Part shown: positions 8,090 to 18,173 of the stretch, piece after piece
How the letters are laid out: the number at the start of each line of letters is the position of its first letter
Numbering within the stretch: the stretch's first letter is position 1
Origin: UBA993 sp964389365
GTDB lineage: Bacteria; Bacillota; Dethiobacteria; DTU022
Direction of reading: 5' to 3'
Length of the DNA: 36,595 nucleotides
Assembly: GCA_964389365.1 (NCBI GenBank)
Contig: CAYMDO010000019.1
Location: 1 to 36,595, forward strand
Notes under the pieces: generated by a model
The model's input: only the letters and a program-made list of their open reading frames with translations
What the model was told of the DNA's origin: nothing
Databases searched by the model: none
Position numbers and translations under genes: made by a program

Positions 8090-9013
8090 CTAGTCTGCCA
8101 GGCTTTCCAACAACATCCTGACCGCAACATCCTGCACCGCCAGACGATCTTCCAAAGCCAGTGAAGTCGGGGTTTCCACGGTGTACACCTGCTTGCTGTT
8201 GTTAAGGCGGAGGTAGTTGGTCATGCTCAGCTGCTTTGTAAATTTCATGTACCAAAGCCCCCAAAGGGGGGCATCGATCAAACCATCGTCAGTCTTTAAA
8301 ATAATCATGTTAACATCCTGCTCGATCGGGAACCCCAGCTTTCTGACAGCATCAATAATGCTGCGGCTTAAACCTGTTTCCGGGTTGGCGTACTGGTAGA
8401 GGTAAAACCCTTGGGCGTCGGGATCTTCGTGACAATCGATAATCAGGTCATAATCGGTGCCAGCAGTAAAACTGCTGATTATAACCGCTTCCTGGCTTTC
8501 AAATGCCGCAAAATCGCGGTTAACATCTATACCTTGCTGGTTGAACCGCAAATCACGGCTCCAGCCCCAGGGGTTGATAACGGGAATAATATCGTACGTA
8601 ACCGCTCCATATTGCCCCGGGTTTTCAGCCAGTTCTTCAATCAGGCGGATTACCTTTTCAACCCCCGCCGGTTCATTGCCATGAACGCCGCCGAGAATCA
8701 AAACCTTACCAACAGCTGAATCCGATATCGGTGTTACAGAAACAGCCCATACCGGGAAATGCTCATCAAAGTAATTTACCTCGCCGATTATTTTTAGGGA
8801 AAGGTTTTCCCTGCTGTTGACTGCGTTGCTGATACGCTCAGCCAACCCTGCTACCTGCCTGATTTCAGGTTGCTCTTCTGAAAAACTCTCCCTGTGCCCG
8901 CTGGCACAGGCAAAGGAACCTAACATCAGCATCACGACAACGGCTGCAAATAAAATCTTTAGAACACAAGGGGACGGTTCTTCTGTGCACCTCTTATTCA
9001 TGCCAATTAACAC
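8090..9013 (-). CDS. M14-family metallopeptidase-like protein, membrane-anchored or secreted
   Basis: The zinc-carboxypeptidase/succinylglutamate-desuccinylase fold is recognisable from GGVHGNEPAG (zinc ligands H-x-x-E), GIDVNRDF (substrate Asn-Arg) and LIIDCHED (third zinc His). A glutamate in VYTVETPTS fits the catalytic base position. It should remove a terminal residue from a peptide or cell-wall fragment outside the membrane. A hydrophobic segment (about residues 18-33) ends in SFAC, a poor lipobox. The start is unsettled: GTG 9013 or ATG 9001, both only just downstream of the RAYT stop. Codons 10-18 after ATG-proximal residues (reading CTEEPSPCV) are supplied by a REP repeat, so the original N terminus has probably been altered. 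Whether the signal peptide still works is unknown. Confidence 0.82.
   Translation of the reverse strand: MLIGMNKRCTEEPSPCVLKILFAAVVVMLMLGSFACASGHRESFSEEQPEIRQVAGLAERISNAVNSRENLSLKIIGEVNYFDEHFPVWAVSVTPISDSAVGKVLILGGVHGNEPAGVEKVIRLIEELAENPGQYGAVTYDIIPVINPWGWSRDLRFNQQGIDVNRDFAAFESQEAVIISSFTAGTDYDLIIDCHEDPDAQGFYLYQYANPETGLSRSIIDAVRKLGFPIEQDVNMIILKTDDGLIDAPLWGLWYMKFTKQLSMTNYLRLNNSKQVYTVETPTSLALEDRLAVQDVAVRMLLESLAD
8963..8988 (-). repeat. REP-like repeat copy C, inside the peptidase coding sequence
   Basis: On the minus strand it contains the shared 18-base core AGAACCGTCCCCTTGTGT, identical to the core of the copies at 9835-9903, but in opposite orientation to them. Its outer arms (CACAAG/CTTCTGTG) are less symmetrical. 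It is read in frame by the peptidase gene. Confidence 0.85.
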
Positions 9014-9029
9014 TCTTTCTGAGCTAAGA

Positions 9030-9791
9030 TTATACTCCCCGAATAATCCCGAAACTTATTCCAGTTAATCTTTCAATTTGCCTGATCGATAACCCTTGAT
9101 CTTTCATCAATCTGATAGCACTGCTTCTATCCCCAGCTTCGAAAGATTGTATATCTGTCGGAGAAAAAATATTAAGCTGGGTTTTTATCAACTCTGAAGC
9201 TTCAATATCATTTAGCCTTTTACTGTCATCATAATCCAAACACTGATCATCATTATTAGATTGGTCGAATTCCAACCACAACTCAGTCGCTTTCTGCGGA
9301 TCTTTTGAAAATAATGATAGCGGAAGCTCCGTATCACATAGATCCGGTTTCTGGAAAGAATATTCATGGAAACTGCTCCATGGATATTCATAAAGATCTT
9401 TTACTATTCCTGCTTTAATCGGATTTCGATGAATGTACCTCATTACAGTTAGTAAGTAGGCGTCGTTTTGAACAACTTCACTTTTATAACGATCCTGGAA
9501 TAAATGGCCGATTCTTCCATATTTCCAGTTATACCAATAAACATAGCTTGTTCCAATCCTACGGAATGCTGTACTTAAAGATTCGGTTTCTTCTTTCATC
9601 AATAGATGGATATGATTGCTCATCAGGCAATAAGAATATACTTTGTAGCCGCTGATCTTTTTATACGTTTTTATCCTCTTCAGAAATACCTGATAATCTT
9701 CTTCATCTTCAAAAATCCTCTGCTTGTTTATACCACGAACGACTACATGATAAACGCCGGAACTGCTTTTCTTCCTCGCGCCCCTTGGCAT
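9030..9791 (-). CDS. REP-associated tyrosine transposase (RAYT, Y1/HUH family)
   Basis: RAYTs are single-domain HUH nucleases thought to cut and spread REP hairpins. The start MPRGARKKSSSGVYHVVVRG is typical. The HUH pair is in MSNHIHLL (about residue 58), and the catalytic tyrosine lies in the AYLLTVMRYIHRNP helix that follows FQDRYKSE. The extra C-terminal part (about 180-253) ends with a helix-turn-helix-like stretch, LSIRQIERLTGISFG, seen in many Clostridial members. GGGTGA precedes ATG 9791. Its stop is only 17 bases before the GTG start of the peptidase, so read-through transcription of the peptidase from this gene is likely. All visible motifs are intact, so it may be active. Confidence 0.92.
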   Translation of the reverse strand: MPRGARKKSSSGVYHVVVRGINKQRIFEDEEDYQVFLKRIKTYKKISGYKVYSYCLMSNHIHLLMKEETESLSTAFRRIGTSYVYWYNWKYGRIGHLFQDRYKSEVVQNDAYLLTVMRYIHRNPIKAGIVKDLYEYPWSSFHEYSFQKPDLCDTELPLSLFSKDPQKATELWLEFDQSNNDDQCLDYDDSKRLNDIEASELIKTQLNIFSPTDIQSFEAGDRSSAIRLMKDQGLSIRQIERLTGISFGIIRGV

Positions 9792-9834
9792 TGCATCACC
9801 CTACTATAATCTAACAGAATATAGCTGCAGATGC

Positions 9835-9860
9835 AACACAAAAGAACCGTCCCCTTGTGT
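9835..9860 (+). repeat. REP-like repeat copy A
   Basis: The core AGAACCGTCCCCTTGTGT is flanked by ACACAA and TTGTGT arms. It begins 42 bases before copy B, and both are preceded by ATGC. Confidence 0.85.
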
Positions 9861-9876
9861 CCCTGGATGCAAATGC

Positions 9877-9903
9877 AACACAAGAGAACCGTCCCCTTGT
9901 GTT
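9877..9903 (+). repeat. REP-like repeat copy B
   Basis: Perfect 8-bp arms AACACAAG (9877-9884) and CTTGTGTT (9896-9903) enclose an 11-base loop. Two decaying partial copies of the right arm follow (CTTGTGTTT near 9907 and CTTGCGTTT near 9919), as if the array had slipped or eroded. Confidence 0.85.
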
Positions 9904-10006
9904 TACCCTTGTGTTTTCCTTGCGTTTCTTTCCCCTTTTGCATGTAATATAATATAAGCTGCCGAAAAAATTTTTTATCAGCAGCAAGTAAAGGGGAAGA
10001 GGATAA

Positions 10007-10792
10007 ATGGATCATGCAAAGATAGAAAGAATCATAGAAGAATATGTCATGGCATATCCGCACAGCGATGACACCGGCTGGGAGAAGCCTCTGGTGGCCT
10101 ACGCCCGGGCTGACGATCCCCTTTTTGGGCAATTAAGGAAACTGGCCAGCCCGATTCACGAAAAGCCTGCTGATTTTTTAAAGGAGGCCAAAACGGTAAT
10201 TACCTATTTTATGCCGTTTAAAGAACAGGTCGTAAAGAGCAATTTAAAGGGGCGCTATTGTTCAAAAACCTGGGCTCTTTCCTATATCGAGACTAATAAG
10301 CTGATCGCTGCCTTAAACCGGCACCTGCAAGAGCTGCTGATTAAAGAGGGCTGCCAGGCAGTTTTTGTACCTGCCACTCATAATTTTGATCCGAAAACGC
10401 TGCTCAGCGGCTGGTCGCACCGCAGTGCTGCCTATATTGCCGGGCTCGGCACCTTTGGGGTAAATCACATGCTGATTACCAGAGCCGGATGCTGCGGCCG
10501 GATCGGCAGTTTGATAACCAATCTTGAGCTGGAGGCGACGCCACGCCCGACCGGAGAATATTGCCTGCACCTGGCCGGCAGCAGTTGCGGCCGCTGCGCC
10601 AATAAATGCGTGAACAATGCTTTAAGCTTAAAACACCTTGATAAGCAGAAGTGTTATGAGATTTGCCTGATCAATGCCGAAAAGCAGGCAGACCTGGAGA
10701 GTATTGCCGATGTATGCGGCAAATGCCTGGTTGGGGTGCCCTGTTCCATATCTTTTCCGTCGCCCACGGGCAAGTCTCAATCATCATGCTGA
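10007..10792 (+). CDS. QueG-like 4Fe-4S protein (epoxyqueuosine reductase-related)
   Basis: The middle part shows the pattern shared by epoxyqueuosine reductase relatives: WSHRSAAYIAGLGTFGVNHMLIT followed by a hydrophobic strand and a Cys-rich tail. Two Cys groups are visible, CGRCANKC (about 199-206) with a later partner Cys, and CGKCLVGVPC (about 240-249), enough for two 4Fe-4S clusters. Real QueG is longer, carries a corrinoid-binding front and has HEAT repeats. This 261-residue protein lacks the HEAT part and belongs to a shorter anaerobe-specific branch of unknown substrate. GGGGAAGAGG precedes the ATG, and TATAAT lies near 9947. It stands alone. Confidence 0.75.
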   Translation: MDHAKIERIIEEYVMAYPHSDDTGWEKPLVAYARADDPLFGQLRKLASPIHEKPADFLKEAKTVITYFMPFKEQVVKSNLKGRYCSKTWALSYIETNKLIAALNRHLQELLIKEGCQAVFVPATHNFDPKTLLSGWSHRSAAYIAGLGTFGVNHMLITRAGCCGRIGSLITNLELEATPRPTGEYCLHLAGSSCGRCANKCVNNALSLKHLDKQKCYEICLINAEKQADLESIADVCGKCLVGVPCSISFPSPTGKSQSSC

Positions 10793-10911
10793 CAGTTTGT
10801 TGTCCCCCGCCCCCGGTCCGGTGGATGAATGGAAGAAGTAATCGGTATTAAAGGTATTGTAATATATAAAATAATAAGATAGTATGAATAAAACCGGAAC
10901 GAAGGGATGTT

Positions 10912-10953
10912 AACCGCTTTCGCTGCCGCAGCAGCGTTCGCTCTGCGGTTTTT
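10912..10953 (+). terminator. Rho-independent terminator after the QueG-like gene
   Basis: AACCGC (10912-10917) pairs with GCGGTT (10945-10950), with an inner CGCTGC/GCAGCG stem, followed by a T run. It lies upstream of the phosphate genes and could also act as their leader element. Confidence 0.6.
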
Positions 10954-11001
10954 ATATTTTCATGCGCTAACAGAAAATGCGGCCAGAGGGTGAGTTTCGC
11001 T

Positions 11002-11655
11002 GTGAAAAATGTCATCCAGAATAAAAGCAAAGATCTGCAAAATGAAATTGACGGATACCTGAAGTGCATAACCGAGTCTTCCCTGCTTTTTTTTGAAGGG
11101 GCTAAAGAAGCCTACCGGGGGGATTACGATGATGCCTCGGCCAGGTACCGCAATATCTCCGAACTTGAGAGAAGCGCAGACGAACACCTCAAAACCATTC
11201 AATACAAGCTTTACGCCTATAACATCGCGCCGGATTCGAGGGCTGATATTTTTGAACTGCTGGATGGCCTCGATGACATCGTTGACCAGGCGAAGAAAAT
11301 TATTTTTCAGATTTGTGTTGAAAAACCGGATATTCCGGACTGCATGAAAGAGGATTTCGTGGCCATAACAGCGGCTTCGGTCGATGCGGTCGACATTTTA
11401 ATCCAGGGGGTCCGCTCATTTTTTGAAGACGTTAATACACTTGAAGGCTATATAAAAAACGTTTACCTATTCGAAAAAAAAGCTGATGCGCTGGAGCAAA
11501 ATATCAAGCACAGCATTTTCCAATCCGCCGCAGTCGAGGAACTGGCCAGGAAGTTTCAGCTGCGTTACTACGTGGAGAAAATGGCCCTGCTTTCAGACAT
11601 TGCTGAAGATCTGGCCAAGAAAATGCTGATGTATAAAATAAAACGGATTATTTGA
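11002..11655 (+). CDS. DUF47 (PhoU-like) regulator of phosphate transport, first copy
   Basis: DUF47 proteins are all-helical PhoU relatives that act with PiT carriers. The typical spaced acidic pairs are present, for example LERSADEHL, LLDGLDDIVDQAKK and VYLFEKKADALEQ, which in PhoU-like folds line metal-binding sites. GTG 11002 is chosen because AGGGTGA lies eight bases upstream; GTG 10990 has no ribosome site. It is followed 61 bases later by the PiT transporter. No membrane helix is present, so it should act on the cytoplasmic face of the transporter. Confidence 0.9.
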   Translation: MKNVIQNKSKDLQNEIDGYLKCITESSLLFFEGAKEAYRGDYDDASARYRNISELERSADEHLKTIQYKLYAYNIAPDSRADIFELLDGLDDIVDQAKKIIFQICVEKPDIPDCMKEDFVAITAASVDAVDILIQGVRSFFEDVNTLEGYIKNVYLFEKKADALEQNIKHSIFQSAAVEELARKFQLRYYVEKMALLSDIAEDLAKKMLMYKIKRII

Positions 11656-11716
11656 CAAGCTGCTGATTTCGTTTAGTGCAACACTAAAAATGAGGGTTTC
11701 CGGAGGCCGGCTTTAA

Positions 11717-12766
11717 ATGTTTGTAGAGTTGTTTTACTTAAGCAGCGGCTTGTTTATGGGTTGGTCGCTCGGCGCCAACGACGCCGCCAATATTTTTGGC
11801 ACTGCCGTCGGCACCAAAATGGTCCGCTTTACCACCGCGGCCACAATCAGCTGCATCTTTATCGTGTTAGGCGCCGTTTACAGCGGGGCAGGAACAACAG
11901 GCACCCTGGGCACCCTGGGTGCAATAAAGGCCTTGCCGGGGGCTTTTATTGTCAGCTTCGCTGCAGCACTGACCATTATGTGGATGACTAAAACCGGCCT
12001 GCCTGTATCTACTTCCCAGGCGATAATCGGCTCCATCCTCGGCTGGAATTTTTTTGCAGGCGTTGCCACAGATTATTCCATCCTCTACCGCATAACCGGG
12101 GCCTGGCTTTTTACACCGGTTTTAGCGGCCGCATTCGCATTTGGCCTCTATTTTTTATTCCGGTTGATGCTAAATAAAATTAAAATTCACCTCTTCAGCC
12201 TTGACCGGATTATAAAGCTCTGCCTGGTGCTGGCCGGGGCTTTCGGCGCTTACAGCCTGGGAATGAACAATATCGCCAATGTTATCGGGGTGTTTACGGC
12301 AGCATCGCCTTTTGTTGATATTCGCATTGGAGAACTTTTTGTGTTAAGCGGGATGCAGCAGCTGCTGTTTTTCGGGGCTGTTTCGATCGCCATCGGGGTA
12401 ATTACATATTCCAAGACCGTGATGATGACCATCGGCTCCGGCATCTACCGGCTTTCCCCGGTAACAGCGCTGGTTGTTGTGCTGTCCACATCACTGGTGC
12501 TTTTCCTTTTTGCCTCCGAAAGCTTACAGTCAGCGCTGATCGGGCTTGGCCTGCCTGCCATACCGCTAGTGCCTGTTTCCCAGTCGCAGGGGGTAGTCGG
12601 CGCCGTATCCGGGATTGGCATAGCCAAGGGCGGCGGTAATATCAATACCCGGCTGCTCGGCAAAATTGTTGTCGGCTGGCTGCTGACCCCTGTTTGCGCC
12701 GGGATCCTGTCTTACGTTTCGCTTTTTATTATGCAGAATGTCTTTCTGCAAAACGTCATTTTTTAG
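11717..12766 (+). CDS. pit: PiT-family inorganic phosphate transporter
   Basis: This cation-coupled phosphate permease of 349 residues has about ten hydrophobic helices. The first signature repeat is complete (GANDAAN, residues 19-25). The second inverted-repeat signature reads GMNNIANVIG (about 181-190), with Asn replacing the usual Asp. SQAIIG and GGGNINTRLL fit the rest of the family. GGAGG precedes ATG 11717. It lies between two DUF47 genes and probably forms one transcription unit with them. Substrate could be phosphate or a metal-phosphate complex. Confidence 0.92.
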   Translation: MFVELFYLSSGLFMGWSLGANDAANIFGTAVGTKMVRFTTAATISCIFIVLGAVYSGAGTTGTLGTLGAIKALPGAFIVSFAAALTIMWMTKTGLPVSTSQAIIGSILGWNFFAGVATDYSILYRITGAWLFTPVLAAAFAFGLYFLFRLMLNKIKIHLFSLDRIIKLCLVLAGAFGAYSLGMNNIANVIGVFTAASPFVDIRIGELFVLSGMQQLLFFGAVSIAIGVITYSKTVMMTIGSGIYRLSPVTALVVVLSTSLVLFLFASESLQSALIGLGLPAIPLVPVSQSQGVVGAVSGIGIAKGGGNINTRLLGKIVVGWLLTPVCAGILSYVSLFIMQNVFLQNVIF

Positions 12767-12781
12767 ACTGGGCCGTCAATA

Positions 12782-12813
12782 ACTCCAATTACCGTTATTA
12801 CGGTACCCGGAGT
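12782..12813 (+). other. Intercistronic hairpin between pit and the second DUF47 gene
   Basis: ACTCC (12782-12786) pairs with GGAGT (12809-12813), and inner TACCGT (12790-12795) pairs with ACGGTA (12800-12805). There is no T run, so it may be a processing or stability element rather than a terminator. Confidence 0.5.
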
Positions 12814-12835
12814 AATAAAATCAAGGTGCTGGCGC

Positions 12836-13510
12836 ATGGAAAAATATTTTTCAGGTTTTTTTAAAAAACATAAGCGCCTCGAGCAGGAGGTCGGGGTTTA
12901 TCTCAATTATATCAATGATATCTGCGGCACCTTAAACTTAGGGGTTAAAAGTTACCTGAAAGGTGACCGGGATACTTTCTTAAAATGTGCCGGGTTCGCA
13001 TCACAGGGCGAGAAAAAGGCTGACGAGGCCTTAAAAAATATAAAATACCACCTTTACATAAATACCCTTTACCCCGATTACCAGAAAGACATTACCTTAA
13101 TTTTCGATCAGATGGACGATATCGCTGACATCTCAAACCAGGTATTGATACAGCTCTCCCTGGAAGCCCCCTTTATCCCCGAACAGGTTAAAACCCTGTT
13201 CAGCGAGCTGGTAGACTATTCCTGTAAAACAACCGGTGAACTGGTTAACGGAGCACGGCATCTTTTTCAAAACCGGGTAATGATTGAAGACCATGCAAAC
13301 AAGGTTTATTTTTTTGAAAAAGAGGCCAACCGGGTTTTAGAAAAAATACTGACCTCTGTCCACCAGGGAAACTATCTGGCTGAACTGGCTTACAAGAGGC
13401 ATGTTGCTTTTTTTGCCATGAAAATATTATCCGTCTCCGAACAGGCATACAAAGTAGCTAAACGCCTGGTTTTTTACCAGATAAAGAGCGATACCGACAG
13501 CTATTTTTAA
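12836..13510 (+). CDS. DUF47 (PhoU-like) regulator, second copy
   Basis: This is a second DUF47 protein of 224 residues, clearly homologous to the first but strongly diverged. Matching acidic helices include EKKADEALKNIKYHLY, IFDQMDDIADISNQ and VYFFEKEANRVLEK. It has a more basic N terminus (FFKKHKRLEQE). An AAGGTG ribosome site precedes ATG 12836. With the first copy it brackets the PiT gene, so the two may form a heteromeric regulator or respond to different signals. Confidence 0.9.
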   Translation: MEKYFSGFFKKHKRLEQEVGVYLNYINDICGTLNLGVKSYLKGDRDTFLKCAGFASQGEKKADEALKNIKYHLYINTLYPDYQKDITLIFDQMDDIADISNQVLIQLSLEAPFIPEQVKTLFSELVDYSCKTTGELVNGARHLFQNRVMIEDHANKVYFFEKEANRVLEKILTSVHQGNYLAELAYKRHVAFFAMKILSVSEQAYKVAKRLVFYQIKSDTDSYF

Positions 13511-13653
13511 ACATCTGGGTTTCGATCAAGCAGTTGATGGCAGAAGCCTGCAGCCTTCGCAGGATTATCCTGACAGGCAGGACAGCTTACCAGGTATAAG
13601 AGGCTGCAACTAGCGATTATATTAACCCCAATAATACAGCAGGAGGATAAGCG

Positions 13654-15108
13654 ATGAAAAATGATCAGTCGGTCTTAAAAATCAGCAAAAAGGCATTTGT
13701 TCAGTCAGCTGTGATCATACTCGTTCTAATGATCACAGCCGGCCTGCTGAGCCAGGCCATCCCCAGCGGCAGCTTTGACACAGAAGATGTAGACGGGCGA
13801 AGAGTTATAGTGCCCGGTTCTTTTAGGTACATAGAGCCACCAGACTACCCGGCATGGCGCTGGTTTACCGCCCCGGCCGAGGTGCTTTGGGGTCCTGATG
13901 CTGCAGTGATAATCACCATTATCGTAGTTTTATTGTTGATTGGCGGCGCTTTTGCCCTGCTGGAACAGGCCGGGGTCTTGAAGGCGGTTATCGCCCGTGT
14001 AGTATTGAGCATGGGTAATCGCAGGTTCCTCCTGCTGGCCGTGGTAGTGCTGATTTTCATGCTTTTCGGGGCTCTGCTCGGCATCTTTGAAGAGTTTATT
14101 ATTCTGGTTCCGGTTATGATCGCGCTGGCCTACCTGCTGGGTTGGGATGCCATGACCGGCCTCGGGATGAGCCTGCTGGCAGTTGCTTTCGGTTTTTCTG
14201 CAGCCCTGGCCAACCCTTTTACCATTGGTATTGCCCAACGATTGGCCGGGGTGCCGGTTTTCTCAGGCATCGGCCTGCGCACCCTGGTATTTGTGACAAT
14301 CTACGTCATTCTCTGTTTTTTCCTGATTCGTTATGCCAAAAGAATCGAAAAAGTCCCATCTAGATCACCAACTTTTGAGGATGACAAAAACCTCAGGTCA
14401 CGTTTTAGCTTATCCCGTGAGGAGCTGGCAGCTCAGGCTAACCCGCAGTTAAGAGGTGCGATTGGCTGGTTTATAGCTTCGCTTGCTGCGATCATCTTAA
14501 TCAGTATTGCAGCCGCTTTTAACAGTACCATTTCAGGGCTTGCCCTGCCCCTGATTGGCCTCCTTTTCCTGGTCGGGGGAGTTGGCGCCGCCCTGCTCAG
14601 CGGCATGAAGGCAAAAGCGGCCGCCTCGATTTTCGGCAACACGATAGCCGGTATATCACCGGCAATTATCCTGATCCTGATGGCGGTCAGCGTCAAGCAT
14701 ATCATGACCAACGCCCAAGTTATGGACACCATCCTTGACTACGCAGTACGCAGCATCGGCGGTACCTCTCCGTACGGCGCTGCCCTGATGATATACGGCC
14801 TTGTCCTGATGCTAAATTTTTTTATCGGATCAGCCTCGGCCAAAGCTTTTCTGGTAATTCCGATTATCGCTCCCCTGGTCGACCTGATCGGGGTAACCAG
14901 GCAGACCGCAGTCCTCGCCTTTGCTTTCGGCGACGGTTTCAGCAACGTGCTGTTCCCGACCAATGCCGCTCTTTTGATCGGCTTGGGCTTGGCCGGAGTC
15001 AGCTATATAAAATGGTTCAAATGGGTAATATTGCTGCAGCTGGCGGTGCTGGCAGTTACAGTTCTCTTTATCCTGCTGGCTGTAGCCATAAACTACGGGC
15101 CTTTTTAA
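13654..15108 (+). CDS. YfcC/DcuC-superfamily membrane carrier
   Basis: This is a 484-residue carrier with about twelve hydrophobic helices. The family is recognised from the front AIPSGSFDTEDVDGRRVIVPGSF, with its conserved extracellular Pro/Gly loop, from GIFEEFIILVPVMIALAYLLGWD, and from FGDGFSNVLFPTNAALLIGLGLAGVSY, cited here by its FPTNA core. YfcC-type proteins are annotated as C4-dicarboxylate or basic amino acid carriers; the true substrate is unknown. AGGAGGA lies before the ATG. It is monocistronic. The arginine deiminase gene 13 kb away would make an arginine/ornithine exchange role attractive, but nothing here proves it. Confidence 0.82.
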   Translation: MKNDQSVLKISKKAFVQSAVIILVLMITAGLLSQAIPSGSFDTEDVDGRRVIVPGSFRYIEPPDYPAWRWFTAPAEVLWGPDAAVIITIIVVLLLIGGAFALLEQAGVLKAVIARVVLSMGNRRFLLLAVVVLIFMLFGALLGIFEEFIILVPVMIALAYLLGWDAMTGLGMSLLAVAFGFSAALANPFTIGIAQRLAGVPVFSGIGLRTLVFVTIYVILCFFLIRYAKRIEKVPSRSPTFEDDKNLRSRFSLSREELAAQANPQLRGAIGWFIASLAAIILISIAAAFNSTISGLALPLIGLLFLVGGVGAALLSGMKAKAAASIFGNTIAGISPAIILILMAVSVKHIMTNAQVMDTILDYAVRSIGGTSPYGAALMIYGLVLMLNFFIGSASAKAFLVIPIIAPLVDLIGVTRQTAVLAFAFGDGFSNVLFPTNAALLIGLGLAGVSYIKWFKWVILLQLAVLAVTVLFILLAVAINYGPF

Positions 15109-15129
15109 TCACTACGCCCAAAAAGGGCA

Positions 15130-15181
15130 ATGAAAAAGCCTCCTGTTGTTTTCCGAAAAACCGGACTGCAATCGGAGGCTT
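15130..15181 (-). terminator. Terminator of the minus-strand ade/phosphatidyltransferase unit
   Basis: Read on the minus strand, AAGCCTCC (15181-15174) pairs with GGAGGCTT (15143-15136) and is followed by a run of T. An inner TCCG/CGGA pair stabilises the loop. It sits 33 bases after the stop codon of the phosphatidyltransferase gene. Confidence 0.65.
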
Positions 15182-15213
15182 GCTGTCAGGTTATTGACCA
15201 ACCGGGCAGCTTC

Positions 15214-15774
15214 CTACCTGGCTGCAAAAAGATGGAAGATTGATTTAGTATCAGGATCCACATTGCCAAAAAGAAGGAAGATCAATATTTCTTCCGTAAA
15301 GCCGGCCATGTAAATCAGCAGGGCCGCCCTAGTCATCAGCGTTACATCAAAGAAAAAGGAACAGACTACGACTAGAAATACAAGTACTGCGTTCCAGCGC
15401 AATATAAATGTATGCATCATAACCGGCCGCTTAAAGAGGTAACCTGAAAGCAAAAACGAGAAACCGAGCAGGGAAAAGAAGATGATCAGGTACATCTTGT
15501 TGGCGGCAATAACCTCGGGCCGCAGGTAGTTTAAAAAATAGGCCGATGATACATAGAATAGAAGATCTGCCAGCGAGTCAAGTTCCTGGCCGTAATGGGA
15601 CACCTGTTCTAGTTTTCGGGCCGCCAGGCCATCAAAAAAATCTGTTGACCCGACCAGTATATAGCCGATCAAAAAAAGCTGGTGCTGATTAAAATGTAAC
15701 AATAGATAGAGGACGGGAAGCAGGGCAATCCGCGATGCTGAAAGCAGGTTTGGAACAGTCGGTTTAAACTCCAT
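15214..15774 (-). CDS. CDP-alcohol phosphatidyltransferase
   Basis: This integral membrane enzyme transfers a phosphatidyl group from CDP-diacylglycerol to an alcohol. The complete family signature D-x2-D-G-x2-A-R-x8-G-x3-D-x3-D is visible from STDFFDG through LDSLAD (about residues 45-70), so it should be catalytically competent. Five or six hydrophobic helices surround it. Start ATG 15774 has GGAAG seven bases upstream and gives 186 residues, matching short PgsA-like members; a longer frame to 15858 would run into adenine deaminase. The alcohol could be glycerol-3-phosphate, inositol phosphate or another; PgsA is only the nearest guess. Confidence 0.85.
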   Translation of the reverse strand: MEFKPTVPNLLSASRIALLPVLYLLLHFNQHQLFLIGYILVGSTDFFDGLAARKLEQVSHYGQELDSLADLLFYVSSAYFLNYLRPEVIAANKMYLIIFFSLLGFSFLLSGYLFKRPVMMHTFILRWNAVLVFLVVVCSFFFDVTLMTRAALLIYMAGFTEEILIFLLFGNVDPDTKSIFHLFAAR

Positions 15775-15829
15775 GCCAACACTTCCTTTCTGGCGGGATG
15801 CTAATATATGCACAAATAATGACGGGCCG

Positions 15830-17572
<1,743 letters not shown>

Positions 17573-17600
17573 AACATGTCACCACCATCAATTGGCAAGT

Positions 17601-18173
17601 TTATATCTGCCGGTTGATCTTCATCTGTTGTGAAACCAAAATGAGCGGGCCTGCCAATATTGCGATGCTGCTTAAACCGATAAATAACCATTTTAAAAAG
17701 GTAAAAACAGGTACCATGGCAGCCAGGTACGGGATGGGCACCGGGTAGCGGTACATCAGATAGGCTGCACCGCTGTTCTCAAGCAGATCAAAGAACACCC
17801 CGGCAAAGGGCAGCAGGTTTGCCTGTCTGAGGCTGCTGGCTGCGGGCAATTGCCGGTAAAATAGTGTTAGCAGAGCCAGAAAAAAGAACATGTAAATAAG
17901 AGGCCAAACCAGATCGAATGTGAAACGCTGGCTGATATAATACTCCCGCCCTTCCACTCCATAGGCCTCAGCCATGGCATAAAAATCAGCAGCGCTGTAG
18001 ACAAAAGAGACATCGGGTGATCGGCTGACTCCGGTTATATCGCTTAAACGGCCGGCCATATCCGGTAATACCAGTATTATGAAGATTGCGAATAACGCTA
18101 TGGAGCCAACAATTACCCGCATGTTGACAACCCGGTAACACCAATTTGAAAACTGTTTAATAATACCAGCCAA
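17601..18173 (-). CDS. Four-helix membrane protein of unknown function
   Basis: The protein has 190 residues and no family I can name. It shows four hydrophobic helices at about 18-37, 92-110, 122-140 and 150-182. An extracytoplasmic loop of about 50 residues follows the first helix (SPDVSFVYSAADFYAMAEAYG, then EGREYYISQRF). This loop-first topology resembles small bacterial proteins of unknown role. TTG 18173 follows AGGCGGG by seven bases; ATG at residue 18 is an alternative. It is the first gene of the minus-strand unit with ade and divergent from the tryptophanase gene. Confidence 0.7.
   Translation of the reverse strand: MAGIIKQFSNWCYRVVNMRVIVGSIALFAIFIILVLPDMAGRLSDITGVSRSPDVSFVYSAADFYAMAEAYGVEGREYYISQRFTFDLVWPLIYMFFFLALLTLFYRQLPAASSLRQANLLPFAGVFFDLLENSGAAYLMYRYPVPIPYLAAMVPVFTFLKWLFIGLSSIAILAGPLILVSQQMKINRQI

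Larger units (their letters stand above)
8963..9903. mobile_element. REP/RAYT module
   Basis: A RAYT transposase gene is bounded on one side by two directly repeated REP-like hairpins and on the other by one inverted copy. This is the arrangement described for REP-associated tyrosine transposases. It lacks IS-type terminal inverted repeats and shows no obvious target duplication. Confidence 0.7.

Noticed and set aside
9835..9903. Possible CRISPR repeats
   Set aside because: Only two spaced copies, a 42-base period with a spacer too short, internal hairpin symmetry and a RAYT gene alongside point to REP elements.
9743..10132. Open minus-strand frame of 129 codons with repeated HKGTVLLCCIC segments
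   Set aside because: The repeated residues are just the translation of REP copies A and B, and the frame overlaps the QueG-like gene and the RAYT start.
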